From: Gordionus sp. m RMFG-2023
Taxonomy: Eukaryota; Nematomorpha; Gordioida; Chordodea; Parachordodidae
Direction: 5' to 3'
Assembly (NCBI RefSeq): GCF_954871325.1
Contig: NC_088776.1
Location: 51,602,569-51,666,568 of the forward strand
Length of the DNA: 64,000 nt
Shown one piece after another: positions 1 through 12,894 of this stretch. The notes beneath the pieces were generated by a model. That model was not told the DNA's origin. It saw nothing but the letters and a program-made list of their open reading frames with translations, and searched no databases. The stretch's first letter is position 1. Every line of letters begins with the position of its first letter. The translations under genes were made by a program, and so were the position numbers.

Positions 1-1560
1 ACATTGGGCATGCGAGTTAAGAAAAAATAAATTTCAAAAAGCGGGCAAGCGGGTAAATTTGAAATATCATTTTATTAAAATGAGCAGAACTCATATCTAT
101 TTTTATAAATGGGCCTGCGGGTGAATGTTTTTAAAAGCTCTATGCCGGCAAGTTAAAAAATTTTGCAACAATTTCACATTGCAGGCAGATACATTTAATT
201 TAAATATCAGCGGCGAAATTTTTTTTTTCATGTTTTTTTTTAGTCTATGGTTATTTAATGGTCATAAAATATTCATCTTTTACAATACTTATATTAATTA
301 TTTGATAATAATTTATAACACTTTATTAAGTAGTTCTATAGCTTTAAAAAAAATATGTATTGGAAAGGATACGTTTAAAGGGAGAGAATAAACGAAATAT
401 TTAATATAGACTTTCTAGTCACTTTAGATTTAAATACAATTTAGTCGGACGTTTTGGCTGTCAAAATCTAAAGATATCCATTTTTAACAAAATATATATT
501 TGTAATCGATTGTAAAAGTTTAGATGTTTAGACCAGCCGCCGAATTGTTAATAACATCTTTATTATCATTTTTTGATTTTTCATTAAAAATATGAATTAA
601 ATATTGTTCTATAGGGTTTTTATAAAAGAAAAAATTGTAATTAATCTGCGTGTAAAATTAATAAAAATTATAAAATTATTCTAAGGAGATAATGTCTTCC
701 TTCAAATTCATTTTAAAGTTTAATCTTAAATCATCAGATTCGTAGAATTCTCGGGAGCCAAAATGTATCAATCAACAGATTTAACCAAGTAATTAATAAA
801 TAAATAAAAATGAACCTTTATTTTATTTAAACACATCAGCTATTTTCGATTGTTAAGAGGTATATAATGTCAATCAGTGGTCTGCAAAACTAGACCCGCA
901 CAGGCCGGATCGGGTAACGTTTGTAAAAAAAATATGGGGCTGGGTCAAAAAATTAATTGGCCCGGCCGGGTAAAAAAAAATAGAGATAAAATAATTATTA
1001 TAAAGCCTAATTTTGTTAAAATAATATTATTGGCTTATAATTTATGATGATAAATTATTATTAGTTTTTTTTGTTATTTTAATTAAATCTCAAAACAAGA
1101 TCAATTTGTTATTGGCAGGAATAAGAAATATTTTTTAATATTTTAGACTTATTAATGAATTCTGATAGAAGTGGTAATCCATAATATATAGTGTTTTTTT
1201 TAATTTAACCACTTTTTAATATTATAGTTGTTTATTTTGGTGTTCAAACACATATATTTCAAATCATTAGGCCTTATATTTTTTTTTAGAAAAAGTGGGG
1301 GTTTTAAAAATACCGCATCGATCTGATAAAACCGAGCAGGGAAACTTTAGTAGATAAATAAAACCGTGTAGCAATATTAATGAAAAATCGAAATCGGGCC
1401 GGACAAAGGTTTTATGGGGCCGGGGAAAGACTAAATTCCCATCTAGCCGGGCCTGAGAATTTCGCCATTGCAGGCTACTGATATCAATCATAAAAAATTG
1501 CCTAAGATATAATAAGTGATGATAAATATCTCTTGTGGTCGTTGTTTAGCAAATAACAAT
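1..1560 (+). repeat. Dispersed repeat R1, copy A
   Basis: The stretch from about 170 to 866, continuing at 1489-1560, aligns base for base over long runs with 13200-13911 and 14168-14245. Shared landmarks are a segment reading tttataacactttatt, the words ggctgtcaaaatc and aaatcatcagattcgtg, and the end segment cgttgtttagcaaataac. Both copies start next to a short gcggg-containing sequence. No coding potential is seen; the open frame at 125-391 is low-complexity. The copy is interrupted by a 606-bp hAT element. What R1 itself is remains unknown: I see no clear terminal repeats. Confidence 0.75.
875..1480. mobile_element. Small non-autonomous hAT element in repeat R1
   Basis: The element starts CAGTGGTCTGCAAAA and ends TTGCAGGCTACTG, imperfect inverted termini typical of hAT. 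It is flanked by an 8-bp target duplication, atgtcaat at 867-874 and atatcaat at 1481-1488, with one difference. Its ends are rich in GGCC/CCGG words, the signature of a family seen many times in this window. It has no transposase. The homologous repeat near 13.9 kb lacks it, so that site serves as an empty allele. Confidence 0.85.
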
Positions 1561-1967
1561 TACTAAATAAACGACCACCATTAAAAACAGGTTCGAATTT
1601 TTTCTATTTAAAGATTATTGGAATTATGTAAAGAGAAGAACATTTTGAAAATTTTATCACTATTATATATAAGGCTGTGTCCTAAATATATTAGAAAATC
1701 CTCAAAATTTATAAATTTTCGGTAATTAATAAAATTATAAAACATGTCCGAAATCTTCCATTAATTTAATTGTGTAAAAATTAAAATAAGAAAAACCAAA
1801 ATAAAAGAAAAAAACAAAGAAAAATATATAACTAAAAACCAAAAAAAAACGAGAATAAAATACGAAAAATCAAATACTTTAATATTGAAAAGGTAAACGG
1901 GGTTTGGAAAACCTCTAAATCTCATTTTTAAATTAAATATAGTAGAAGTTTTAAATTTTATTCTAAT

Positions 1968-2252
1968 GGTCATTTCCAGAAGAACGTTTTTTAAACGGTT
2001 TTTGGGTGGGTAATGTTACAAGCAATTAATTTTATTTCCAAAAAAAAATGTTAACTTCTCGAATTAATTTTTTGAATTGTAAATAGAAAACAAACTGATT
2101 TGATTTTAATCACAAAATGGCGTTTTAAAATGTGGGTCCGGATTGTTTTTTTTTTAAATATTATATTTAAAAAAAAATTAATAATAAAAAAAATATTGCT
2201 GGTAACATTGCCCAAAAACCGCTTCGAAAAAACGTTCTGTCTGGAAATGGCC
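1968..2252. repeat. Foldback (long inverted repeat) MITE
   Basis: Arms of about 65 bp at 1968-2036 and 2188-2252 are reverse complements with a few differences; both carry the word gaacgtttttt next to a gtttttggg run. The spacer is about 150 bp. The short open frames here on both strands are shadows of the palindrome. It sits inside the Tc1/mariner-like element and could be a separate insertion or an internal part of it. Confidence 0.7.
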
Positions 2253-2465
2253 GTATGCATCTATAGGCAAAAAAATTTTCGAAATAATTATTTTTATTTC
2301 TTAAATAAAATAAAAGATATTTACATTGCAGAATTTTAATTTTAATTAAATTGTAAAATCATTTATATAAATTATATTTTATAGTAAAGTTTTAACCATC
2401 TTTTATAATGGTTTTATGAGTATTTATTCTAAATATTCTTTTAATCATGATTAGTTAATTTAGAG

Positions 2466-3435
2466 CAGTGGCGTAGTAGAGAAGAGGTGGGGGTCTCAGA
2501 AAATTTTTTTTTTTATTGAACAATATGAAAATGAAATATATTTTTTTAAAAAAATATGAATTTAAATGATAAAATGGGCCCGAATTTATTTAAATATAGA
2601 AATTCATTTTTATAATTACTCAAAATAAAAGTATGTTATATGGCCGTCTAGTTTTTATAAATAAAATCAAATATTTTTATTTTACATAAAAAATTTAACA
2701 TAAAATTGTTAGATATATTTTAAAAAGTTTCCAAGGCCCAACCCAACCCGGCCCGATTTTTTTAAAAAATATTAGGCCCGACCCAGCCAGATCTCGATTT
2801 TCCTACTTTTGCGGATCTCTAATAAGAATTATTTATGTTTTATTAATATACTCTTTGTATTAATTATATTATAATTGTTAAATTACATTTTTTTAAATAC
2901 CACACAAGAATTACTCATTTTTTATTGTAACTCTATTTTTTAAATATAGTAATTAAGAATAAATTTTTAATATAATCTTGTATAAAATTCATACATTTTG
3001 AAATTATTTTATTGTATAAATAATAAATAAAATCTATAATGAAATTCTCTGCAAAATTTTGTTATATGCAAAAATTTAATTAAAATAATTATTTTTAACA
3101 TGGAATAAGATATATTGAGTGATCATAAAAAATGGGAGGTTGGGGGGGGGGCGATTTTATTCTTCTTTCTACACCTAATGGATTTAACTAATTTACAATT
3201 GACTTAACATTGATAAAATTTTCAGAATGATGCTTTCAATGGCATATTAATCATAAATTTGGCCAAAATTTTGTTACTAATATTTTTTTCATTTATGCTG
3301 GCTACTATAGTGGTTAGACACCAATAAAGCACAAAATTTGCAAATTTTTAAAATGCGGTTTGGGGGCGAAGCCTCCCCCCCCCCAAAAAAAAAATTACCC
3401 CCCTCCCCCATGGATCAATCCTGGCTACGCCACGG
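2466..3435. mobile_element. hAT-type element nested in the Tc1/mariner element
   Basis: The ends CAGTGGCGTAG and CTACGCCACGG form inverted termini. The flanks atttagag at 2458-2465 and 3436-3443 are a perfect 8-bp target duplication, so the boundaries are firm. No transposase is readable. It holds a G run at 3142-3151, a C run at 3373-3384, and a fragment of the CCGG-rich hAT family near 2570-2825. Confidence 0.85.
2570..2825. repeat. CCGG-rich hAT family fragment
   Basis: This segment has gggcccgaattt near its left side, then clustered cccaacccggcccg and aggcccgacccagcc, ending in gcggatctctaataa. The right terminus resembles other members of the family whose ends read gcagatctct. The left terminus is not clear. 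It lies wholly within the hAT at 2466-3435, so it inserted later or is part of that element. Confidence 0.5.
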
Positions 3436-4176
3436 ATTTAGAGCTAGTGGGGCTTGCTAAACCATTCAGATCAATTATACCAGTTAATAATGAGAAAAAA
3501 TGTCAAGATCTTGAAAGATAATTTCATGGCTGTTTATCATTGGTATTTAGGATTATACTAAGAATCATAATCTCTCCTTAAGATCCTTATTTTTATTTAT
3601 CTAAAATGTTTATTAAATTAACCAAAATTAAGTTTCAATATTTATATATACTTAGTTTCAATATAAAGTATTATGACATATTGAACAATAAAATAATAAA
3701 AATACTATATAAGCGTATCATTATTAAAAAAATGCTTTTCAATATGGCCTAAAAAAATAATAGTTTAGGAAGTCCTTGCAGTAGTTTTCCTAACCCCGCT
3801 ATTGGGGCTTGTTGGACAAAATTTTAACATTTACAAAAATAAAATTTTCAAAATGATTATATTATTAAAAATACAAGGTACCTTTATAGAATATATTTAT
3901 AGGTATCGATTCACATATTGTTCTTTATAATAATATCCAAAAACACAGGAGTTATAGCCGATTTTGCAAAAATTGGCACAATTTCATAAATTTTAAGCAA
4001 AATTTTATTAAAATTGATTTATTTCTATTATTTTAAAACAATGATAAATTTTTGTAAATGACGAAAAATGATTTAGAACACTATTTTATTTATACATCAA
4101 AAATAGCTTCTGATATTTTTTTCTTCAAAATTAATAAAATTCATTTATTATATTTTTGATATTTAGGACACAGCCT

Positions 4177-5656
4177 TAAAGAATAATATTTTCTGTCAAA
4201 TTATTTATATAGAAGAGAAAAAAAAATAAGTTCTATGTTGGAAACAATTCTATATGAGCTAATTTGAATTGCTGGCACCGACATATAGCAATAAATAAAA
4301 ATATTTAAAAAATAGTTATTGATACTTAGAAAACAATACTAATTATTAATAAACTTTAAAAGGGTTTTGATATCAAAAGGTTATAATTGGTTCACATACT
4401 TTTTTTGAAGATTTGGTTCAGGTTCGGAATAAATTCATTTTTTTAAGGTTTAGGTTTGGGTAAAATTTTCTGATAATAATAACTATTAATACCTGTTTAA
4501 CGATTCGGTTTAAGTTGAATAACTGGTGGTAAATACCGCTTAAGTAAAATTTAGAATAATTTGTTTTCATCTGATATTAAATTTCTTTTGATGTTATATG
4601 GAAATTGTAAAATATTGATGTAATTTTTAAAAATAAAACAATCTTTATGAATTTTATAAATTCACCTAAGTAATATAATGTAGATTTCCCTTCCTATTTG
4701 CAATTTGATGCTATGATTAAGTTAATAAAGTATTAATTCGATCTATTCCAGGTCCTTGCTCTTAACAAACAATCATGATAAATTCGGCTACTACCCAAAG
4801 CTAATTTAATTTTCGTAAACAATAATGCATTAGGAATAATATATATCTTTCCAATTATAAAAACTTAGAATAGATGCATCTTTATGAGATTTTATAACGG
4901 TAGAACTTCTTTTAAGCTCCATTTCCAGGTTCCAAATAATTTTTACATTATGTTTCCTAAAAGTAAATCTGTTAGACGTAGCCTCTCCCTCAACTAAACT
5001 ATTACATTCTTTTTGAGATATACATTCAAATATTTTATATTTCTAAAACTTTATCCGTTTTTATTGTAAGACTCAAAATCTCAGTTTGGGATATCCAGAC
5101 TACATCAACAATATGTCGATTTTGTACGAATATTACAAACATGTAAATGCGATGAAATTATTTTATTGTATATAAATTTTTTTAAATAACAATAGATTTT
5201 TTATACTACAATCACAGTGGAGTGGTCATTTTTATTAGTCAGTTGATAACGTTTTTCTTTAATATAGGCCCTTAAAAAATATTGCTCTTGAGTAGTTGAC
5301 AAATCTTAAATAACTGAAATCTTCTATAATTTAGATTTAGAAGATTAAAGTCAGCGTGAGAACTTTTGGAGATTGAAGCATAGTCTCTTTATGTTAAGTA
5401 ATTTAAAAATCGATATACTACAATGATCTTATTTGTCTTTTGTTCAAGTGTATTTTCTTTTAAAAGATTTTTGTAAAGCAATTAATGGAACTTAGCATTA
5501 TTGCATATTAATACTTTATCGCTTTACAAAAGCAAAATAATTGTTGCACTCTTAGGGATGAAAATAAGTTTTTATGATTATTTCTTTTTATTCCGAAGGA
5601 GGGTGCATAAATCCCGGATACAAAGATTTTATATTTTATTTTTTTTTAAGTACAAC
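4177..5656. other. Non-coding AT-rich stretch with repeat R2
   Basis: Positions 4300-4540 match 12895-13110 in order and wording: a start like atagttattgatac, then ggttcacatac, a ggttcaggttcgg-like block and taatacctgtttaacg. I call this R2, copy A. The remainder is AT-rich with no exon, RNA gene or defined element that I can support. Confidence 0.55.
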
Positions 5657-5956
5657 ATGTCTGAGAACCATTTCAAAAATATTTTACAAATCCGAAAAAC
5701 AATGGTAGAAGAAAATTATAAATTGCTTAAAAAAAGTGCTCCCTTCAAAAACGGTAATTTTTCATAACTTATTTGAATTTTGCCAATATAACTATCGCAA
5801 ATTTGATTAGATTGGGCTAGAAGTCCTGTAGAGCCATTTGTGGAAAACTTGAGAGATTTAAGTAAAACCTTAATTCAATCCTATTTTTATTATATATTAA
5901 AAACTTTTTTGTATCGTAGAAATATCCTTAGGTGCTATAAGACCTCCATTATATAA
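5657..5956 (+). CDS. Candidate two-exon gene, unknown protein
   Basis: Exon 1 would run from the ATG at 5657 to 5753 and end before a GT donor. After a 78-bp intron, exon 2 would run from 5832 to the stop at 5954-5956. Phases agree and give a 73-residue basic protein starting MSENHFKNILQ and holding EPFVENLRDLSKTL. I recognise no domain. The second exon overlaps an alternative minus-strand exon, so at most one is likely real. Confidence 0.28.
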
Positions 5957-6072
5957 CAAGGAAGCTCCTTGGTTAGAATATATAAATATTTTTTGATTTA
6001 AAAAATTTTTTATTTCTTTAAGGTACTTTAATCTTGCTGGCTTAGGAGTCTTTTTGATTAAAGAATTAATAC
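5905..6072 (-). CDS. Candidate internal exon, unknown protein
   Basis: On the minus strand a classic acceptor (pyrimidine tract ending TTTCAG) precedes 55 open codons from 6072 down to 5905. They include KKTPKPARLKYLKEIKNFL and SNQGASLLYNGGLIAPKDIS, followed by a GT donor. The composition looks like real protein rather than low-complexity shadow. I found no partner exon in matching phase on either side, and I do not recognise the family. Confidence 0.33.
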
Positions 6073-7589
6073 CTGAAAGTAAATAAATATTGAATATCAT
6101 TAAGTATTACATTTTTTTATTTTTTGAATGTTTCTAAAAAAATAATTCAATAATAAATATTATTTATTGTTAATCATACAAAATAAACGAATTAGAAAAT
6201 TGAAAGACCTTTAGATGGTTATTTCTAAACCAGCTCGGATTTAGAAATTTATATTTTCAAAACCGACCCGAATATTTAAAAAAAAATAATAATTGGTCCG
6301 GCTCAAGTCTTTTTTTAAATTTTTATGCCAGGCCCAGATTTTCAAATTTCGCCCAGATTTTCAAATTTCGATTATTAAGGACCCGACCTAGCCAGAGTTT
6401 TTAAAATTTTGGTCATATTTTAGGACCTGTCTAGCTTTAAATTTTTATTATGTGTAATCCCTGGCGCTAATTTTAAATACACTATTTTAGAGGATGTTCT
6501 ATGCCTGGCTCCTTAGCCAAACCTGTATATCCCTGGCATATCTCCCAACTAAAACATCTTTAAAAAAAAATATATTCAATATTATTATTAATACAACTAT
6601 TTGTTTTTTTTGCTGTTAATTTAGCTCTTATTATTGAGGTACAAAATATTTTTTTCTTATTGTAATATGTATTTATATGATATTAAAAACTCGTTTGGTA
6701 TTTGCTAACCAGTCAATACATGATATATATTTACATATTATAACTCACAATCTATTAATATTATACAATGCCAAAATATAATAGAATTATATTTATAAAA
6801 TGTTTCTACAAGTGGATTGACCATTTTATTTTTATTTTACGGTTAATTTTTTTAAAATAAAATAATCAGATTGCTCAAAATATTAATGAAAAATTGAGTT
6901 TTAAAAAATTCCGGACCGCTTAGGCAGGAGCGAATACCAGGTCCGGTCCACCCATTGACCCTGATATATTATTGAATTACAAGGGTATCCGTATGTTTAG
7001 ATATCTAAGTTATGAAATTGTTAGATAATGCATGATGCATATTTATACATAATTGCACAGTAATTTACTGGTCACAATATTCAACAAAGAAAGAGATGCG
7101 CAATTCTTACAACATTTAAATATATATAGCTTCAGTTATGTATTAAATTCGATAGGTTTAAATTATGTATAAAGACTGTGTCATATATTGGATGGTCAAC
7201 TCTATAAACAATGAAGTGCCATACTTAGAGCATTTTTACATCGGCATTGTCCGGGTGGCGCATAAAGTTTTTTTTTTTATGATTGGTCAACAATTGTATA
7301 AAGTCAATCAGAGTTTAGATAATTTTTTTATTTACCACCTATTATAACATTGTAATTATAAGACATCATTTTAAGATTCAATTAATAAAAATTCTAAAAT
7401 TACATGAGATATCTTTACACATTTTTAAAATGGATAATAATGCAACTGCTTTAATAAATTTATAAATAATTTTTATTATTACATAATAAATTTATAAATA
7501 ATTTTGTTATTATTACAGTTAATAATATGAGAGAAAATCTTTTGTAAAATTTTTTGGACTTTTATATTTAAAGTGGGATAATAAAACAA
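6073..7589. other. Non-coding stretch with CCGG-rich repeat pieces
   Basis: Positions 6190-6470 hold a degenerate member of the CCGG-rich hAT family (accgacccgaat, tggtccggctc, aggacccgacctagcc). Inside it a 19-bp unit, cccagattttcaaatttcg, is repeated twice in tandem near 6331-6369. A shorter GC-rich scrap lies at 6895-6965 (ttccggaccgct to ccggtccaccc). No exon is supported in the remainder; the 60-codon frame at 7165-7347 has no flanking signals. Confidence 0.5.
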
Positions 7590-9600
7590 TGTGTCAGCCA
7601 ATCTATTATTTCTCCTGAAATCTTTGCCCCTCTTCTTCACATTTCACATTCCTGCATAGACATTTTCCTCAACTCTTCCAAACAACATATCATTCACGGA
7701 TTCCCAAAGGTGCTATATTTATGGTTGTTAAAACATTGCGGATTGTATATATTCCCTTTTGCTAAACTCTAGAAATAAAAACGAATGGCTTAAATTTCTT
7801 TTCCATGCATATACACCTTACCTTTAATTGACTTGAAGGCCACTTTTATTTCTAAGAAAATAGAAAATTTCAACATAAGAGTTGCTATCAGATTGGTGGC
7901 CAATCATAACTCCCCAGTTGTGTCCCTACAATATGCATATCAAGTTCTGTCAAAAATACCCAATCTTAACCGTTACCTCAATATCTCCACAACCTCGCGC
8001 CTCTTGATTCACATAGATATTTGGCTCTCTCAATATGTTCAACTCTAATCCTTACTAACTGTATCCAACCTTTACAATAAATTTTAGAAGGTGAAAGCTT
8101 CGTTACACCAAATATTTTGGGGCTTAACTAATTTCACTTCAGAAGTCCAATGATAATATTCGGCCCATTATTATTCTTTCTATTTTTCGACATCTAGTTG
8201 CTAAAATATCATCTTTGATAATAAAACATGTGACATCATGTTTTCTCAGCCCCTTCCAGCAAGGTGTTGAGGTCTTCTGGTGGCTATGAAGCTGTTGTAT
8301 ATCATGCAACAATACATTTAGAAAATCAACCTACTAATGAGACTTTTATCAAAATTGACTTCGCTGATGTTTACAATACCCTTTAAAAATTCTTTCCTGA
8401 TTTCCTCATGTCCCTTTTGTTTAGACAAAAAAATCATTCTTTTTACCACCTTGTAATTCGATATATAAAATTCACTCAATCTTTTAAAGGCATTCAACAG
8501 TATAATCCCTTTAGATCTTTATATTTTTCTGTCTGAGTATCAACATTAAATCTATTAACTCCCCATGTACCTTATCTTTGCTTACCTGGTAAATCGATGA
8601 AGGTATTATTGGTGTTCCATGAAGTCAATAGCTGTGAACATAAACATGGAGGCTCGAACTGCAATTGGACTTACTGTTAACCAAAGAAAATCTAAATTTA
8701 TTTCTTTCAATTTAATCTAACCAAATACACACAAGGCACAATTTTAAACTTACCAATAGAAATTCAATCACTTTCCTGTTGGAAATAACACTGCAACCCT
8801 TCCTCCATACTACTCTTAAAACTCTTCTTGAAATGGTTGATTTGATTTATCTTACTTACCACACCTAAAAACATTTTATTTTTAAGGGATAGACCTATAA
8901 TTGCAAACTGCGTCGAATCACTTCTTTCCAGTAACCAGTTATCTGACTATGGATTATTCTCTTCTCTATTAAATGGCTATGGTCATGAGTTTCTAGAAGC
9001 AATTCTTTCAGTTAATCTGCAAATACAAATACAATCTCCAATAATGAACATGCCCATGCTATAGGAATTTGACTTAGCTGCACCGTCACCCATCCTTATA
9101 CTTGTTCAGGCTGCAACTCATCTGTAAACGCAAGCAGGCATAGCTTACACTGCCGATCATGCAATGGCCAATTCATCAGACATATTTATTGTTATCCTAC
9201 GTGCCCTAAAATCAACTCAAATCTCTTTAAAACTAGAGCTTTGGGCCCCCTCAAGATCAGACGACAAATGCCCTAATAAAATTATTCAAATACCATGGAT
9301 GAATTAATTACTTGTAGGAACTATTTTTTTTTAGATTTAATTCCCCCCCCCCCAGTCCCTGATATCTATGATCTAAAAGAATGACAAAAGGATCTAAATA
9401 CTCAGAAATCTTTGATTGTATCAATACCAATCATATCAACTACCAATTTTGATAAACCCGTCTTATTATCCTCCAATTATCTAGGTTCCCAAATTTGTAA
9501 ACTCATAGAAGAACCCCAAGATATTATTTTTCTCCGTCAAAGTCTTGCTTAACAATTCTAAAAGGTGCGCCAATTTACGCTTTCTATGATGGCGGCTAAA
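7590..9600 (+). mobile_element. Fossil retroelement with reverse transcriptase, LINE-like
   Basis: This is a broken copy with many breaks, so it is old. Recognisable pieces in order: a segment like KIDFADVYNT, matching a reverse transcriptase motif of the form KIDFANAFN; EARTAIGLTVNQRKSKFI, a later RT region; a Cys-rich block near 9085-9180; and EEPQDIIFLRQSLA near the end. The order, RT then a zinc-binding block then a restriction-like endonuclease region, resembles R2-type non-LTR elements, but the class is not certain. Related pieces occur at 26180-26960 and 49690-50740. Confidence 0.7.
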
Positions 9601-12600
9601 AAGCGGCACATGGCTGTCGATTTATTAATCTTCATCGACCGCCCATAGTTTTGCATACCTTATTTTTTTTCAGATGATCTCTAGATTATAAAACAAAAAT
9701 CAAATTAAAACAATTTTAGACCAGTTTTAATTTTTATTAATAACAAATCTAAAAAAACTTATAAGAAATCACAAATGGATCGGGCAGATATTAGATTTTA
9801 TTTTGGTTTATATGTCGTGATATAAAATAAACTTTAGTATCGTTTTTATAAAAGTTCACACATATACCAGGTGTAAATACTAATCCAAATAAATTATATA
9901 CATTTTTTTTCCACCGTTACTCCCTCTATCGTTTATAACTAGCTCAATATTCATTTTTAAACTTTATTACATTTAACACTATACTTTTATTTATTTTTTA
10001 CAAAATTATCAGAATGCGAGTATTCCTCAAGCATATAAAATAGAAGTAGAAGCTCTCAGGCTCTCAAGTCAAGTATTAGAATATATTTTTCATAACTATA
10101 TTATAAAAGCGAATTCGAATTTAGATAGTCCAAACCAGGTCCGCACCTTTGACACATACTCAGAATAACTTTACCACGTTGCAATTGTTTTACTTAAGAT
10201 ATATCCAAGTTATTTGATAATTTTTTTTTATTTCACCTACTTTCGATGGGTTTTAAAAAACATTTTTTTTAAAAATATATTTAATTTTAGAACCAATGCG
10301 TGGTTAATACAACGAATTATCAACTAATGGATGCCGGGGAATTATTCGGAGATATCTTGAAGTATAAATATTATTATGAATTACTGTTGCTACAAGTGAT
10401 CTATTTATATTTATTTCAGATATGTACCAAGTTTTTCAGAGGCATTTAATTGTCCTGCAACAATGAATTAGACCTATTAATGATTTCTTAAATTGAACAA
10501 ACCAATTTTGTATAATGTTTAAAATATTTTTTTTTTAAATTATAACCTTTGTATATAATATCGAATTTCTTATAAAGTGATTAATAAATTTTTAATTATA
10601 ACCTTTGTATATGATATTGAATTTTGTTATAAAGTGATTAATTAATTTTTTTTTACTTTATATGTTAATACCAATTTTACAAAAATAAAATGATTTTTTA
10701 AAGTTATATACTAGAGATCTGTAAAACCTGACCCGGTCTAGCCCAAACGGGCTTAGGCTCGGGTCGGGGATAATAATTTAAAAGACTTTGGGCCGCTTCG
10801 GGCTTAAATTTTTTATATAATATCATTCAAGTTTGTGAATTAAATTGATATATTTCTATATTTTTGCAAGGAAACAAGCCCAAAATTTCTCAAGACATTT
10901 AATTCAGATGTCTACAAAATAAACTTTTGAATTCTATTAATTAATCAGTTGAAAAATTATATAATAGAAGGCGTTTAATATTCATAGGATATTTTATATA
11001 CAATCCTATACATAACAGGTAATATATAAACTTTAAAATGCTTATTTTCCTACAATCAGTTTTTGAATTATTATAAAATTAAAAAGTGTTATAAATAAAA
11101 GAAGACTATCATACTTACCAATTTATAAATTTGGTTTAAAATTGAGTTAAATGATCGCCTCTCCTTAAATAACGAATTTTATACTTTCTGGAATAGAGTT
11201 GATTAAATTCTATATTGAGATTTTATCCCATACTTTTGAATACTTTTCTGAAAATCTGTCATTTTCATAATTAGCTATAATATAATTCGTCAATTTTATA
11301 TTGTTGTGAGCTTTGATGATTGATTGGCTTGAGACACCATCCAGTTTAGTATATTCCCTGCGGAATGAAAACATCTCATAATTGGGTAAGGTGCTTAGAG
11401 AATATTTCGTGATTGTTTTTAGAATTTATATTATATTACCAATAAAACTAAATCCCCTTACACCTAATCCCAAATCTTAGTTTATATAATTTTACAGACT
11501 TTTTTATTCAACTTAATTTTTTTCTTCTCTTTATCAATAACGGTATGTTCTCTATTTAGAGGTCTGCACAGGCAGGCTGACCCGTGAAAACATTTTATAA
11601 AGTTTTTCAGGCCGTAATTATTTTTACCCCATAAAAAATATTTTGCGAAAGGCATACAGCCCAGCTAGTATTAATATGAAAGGAATAGTTGCCTAATTAT
11701 ATCAGCTTTAATGACGTATTCAAAACTCAGACACGGCTCGTAAAAATATTTTGCACAATTTATCTGGCTCGAAAATCTTTGGCCAAATCCGATGGTCGGG
11801 CCTTCGGGATGAACTGCATCGACATTTAATTTTTTCCTTATAATATAAAAGTATGATAGATAACTAAGTTAATCGACTGATGCTACATTTTTAAATATCA
11901 TACACTATAAAAAAATGCTTGACTCGCCCCTTTTACACATCGTTTAAAATTTTCGAAAAATTTGTAACATTAAAAGATAGTCACAAATTTAGGCAGATTT
12001 TTAAAGTTGATTTAAAATTTACAGAAATAGTTGTCATAAAATGTTGTATTCTAAAATTTGGAGTATATATCGGCAAATGGAAAATATAATATAAAAATAA
12101 CTCAAATTTAAAAAGGCTTTGTACATTTTAAACAAAGTATATGAAGTAAACTAGAACGGTATCTTACTTAGATCTTAGACACAAATGGTTTGCATTTTGA
12201 AACTGATACCTAGTCATTTTCTGGCACCTATCCTATTTCCCCATCTTAGTAACCCAAAATAAATGCATTCTAGGCTACATAGATCCTTAAAAAAAACTAA
12301 TAAATACATATTTGTTCTTATCATCGTATCAACCCTTACAACGTTTGGTTAAAGACTAGCAAATTCATTAAGAAAAAGTATGTCCAATTAAATGTATAAA
12401 CCTAGAGAAAGGTGGGTACTATTTTTGACAAAGGCTCGCCATTTATTTTATTCGCTGAGGTTATTTTAGCTTCATTTTTTCTATGGATTGATGATGAAAC
12501 TTTTTAAAACTTAACTACTAATGGCTAATGATCAAAGACGATTCATCATTATAGCAATATATTAAACAATGACCAAATTTTATGAATAATTATTTTCAAA

Positions 12601-12894
12601 TATATATCAACCCAGGTATCTGAACCGTAACAAATATCGATTTTTAGAAAAAAATAACAGTTCAAGTTCGGTTCATAACCCTTAAACCCCGGTTTTAATC
12701 TTTCGTATGCAAACTTATTAGAATTATTAGGTGGACACATTTTTTAAACATCAAGGTTTCCTTAGAAAATATTTAGCCATATACAATTAAAAATTTTCAA
12801 GATTTTTCATTGTCAAATTATATTAAGGATATATCAAAATTTTAACAAAAGAACATTTTTATAAGTTCAAGTGCGTAACTACCACTGGTGTAGC
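9601..12894. other. Non-coding stretch with CCGG-rich hAT pieces
   Basis: Two members of the CCGG-rich family are visible: 10705-10830 (tagagatctgtaaaacc, then acccggtctagccc and gctcgggtcgggg) and 11560-11825 (agaggtctgcacaggc to tcgggccttcgggatg). A 56-bp tandem repeat lies at 10541-10652. I see no host exon; the 63-codon minus frame at 12549-12740 lacks splice signals and family resemblance. Confidence 0.5.
10541..10652. repeat. 56-bp tandem repeat, two units
   Basis: The unit starting tataacctttgtatat is repeated with a 56-bp period (10541 and 10597), followed by tataaagtgattaat in each. A few substitutions separate the units, so it is a simple, not very recent, local duplication. Confidence 0.85.

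Larger units (their letters stand above)
1672..4176. mobile_element. Tc1/mariner-like non-autonomous element
   Basis: The element is bounded by perfect 18-bp inverted repeats, AGGCTGTGTCCTAAATAT at 1672-1689 and its complement at 4159-4176, and flanked by TA on both sides. These are the hallmarks of Tc1/mariner-type insertion. It is 2.5 kb long as found but only about 1.5 kb after removing a 970-bp hAT. No transposase can be read. It also contains a foldback at 1968-2252. Confidence 0.8.

Noticed and set aside
1267-1491. 74-codon minus-strand frame
   Set aside because: Lies within the small hAT and its target duplication; no homology.
5767-5877. Minus-strand open stretch reading KSLKFSTNGSTGLLAQSNQI as a second exon for 5905-6072
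   Set aside because: The acceptor phase does not match the upstream donor, and the available in-phase acceptors meet a stop at once.
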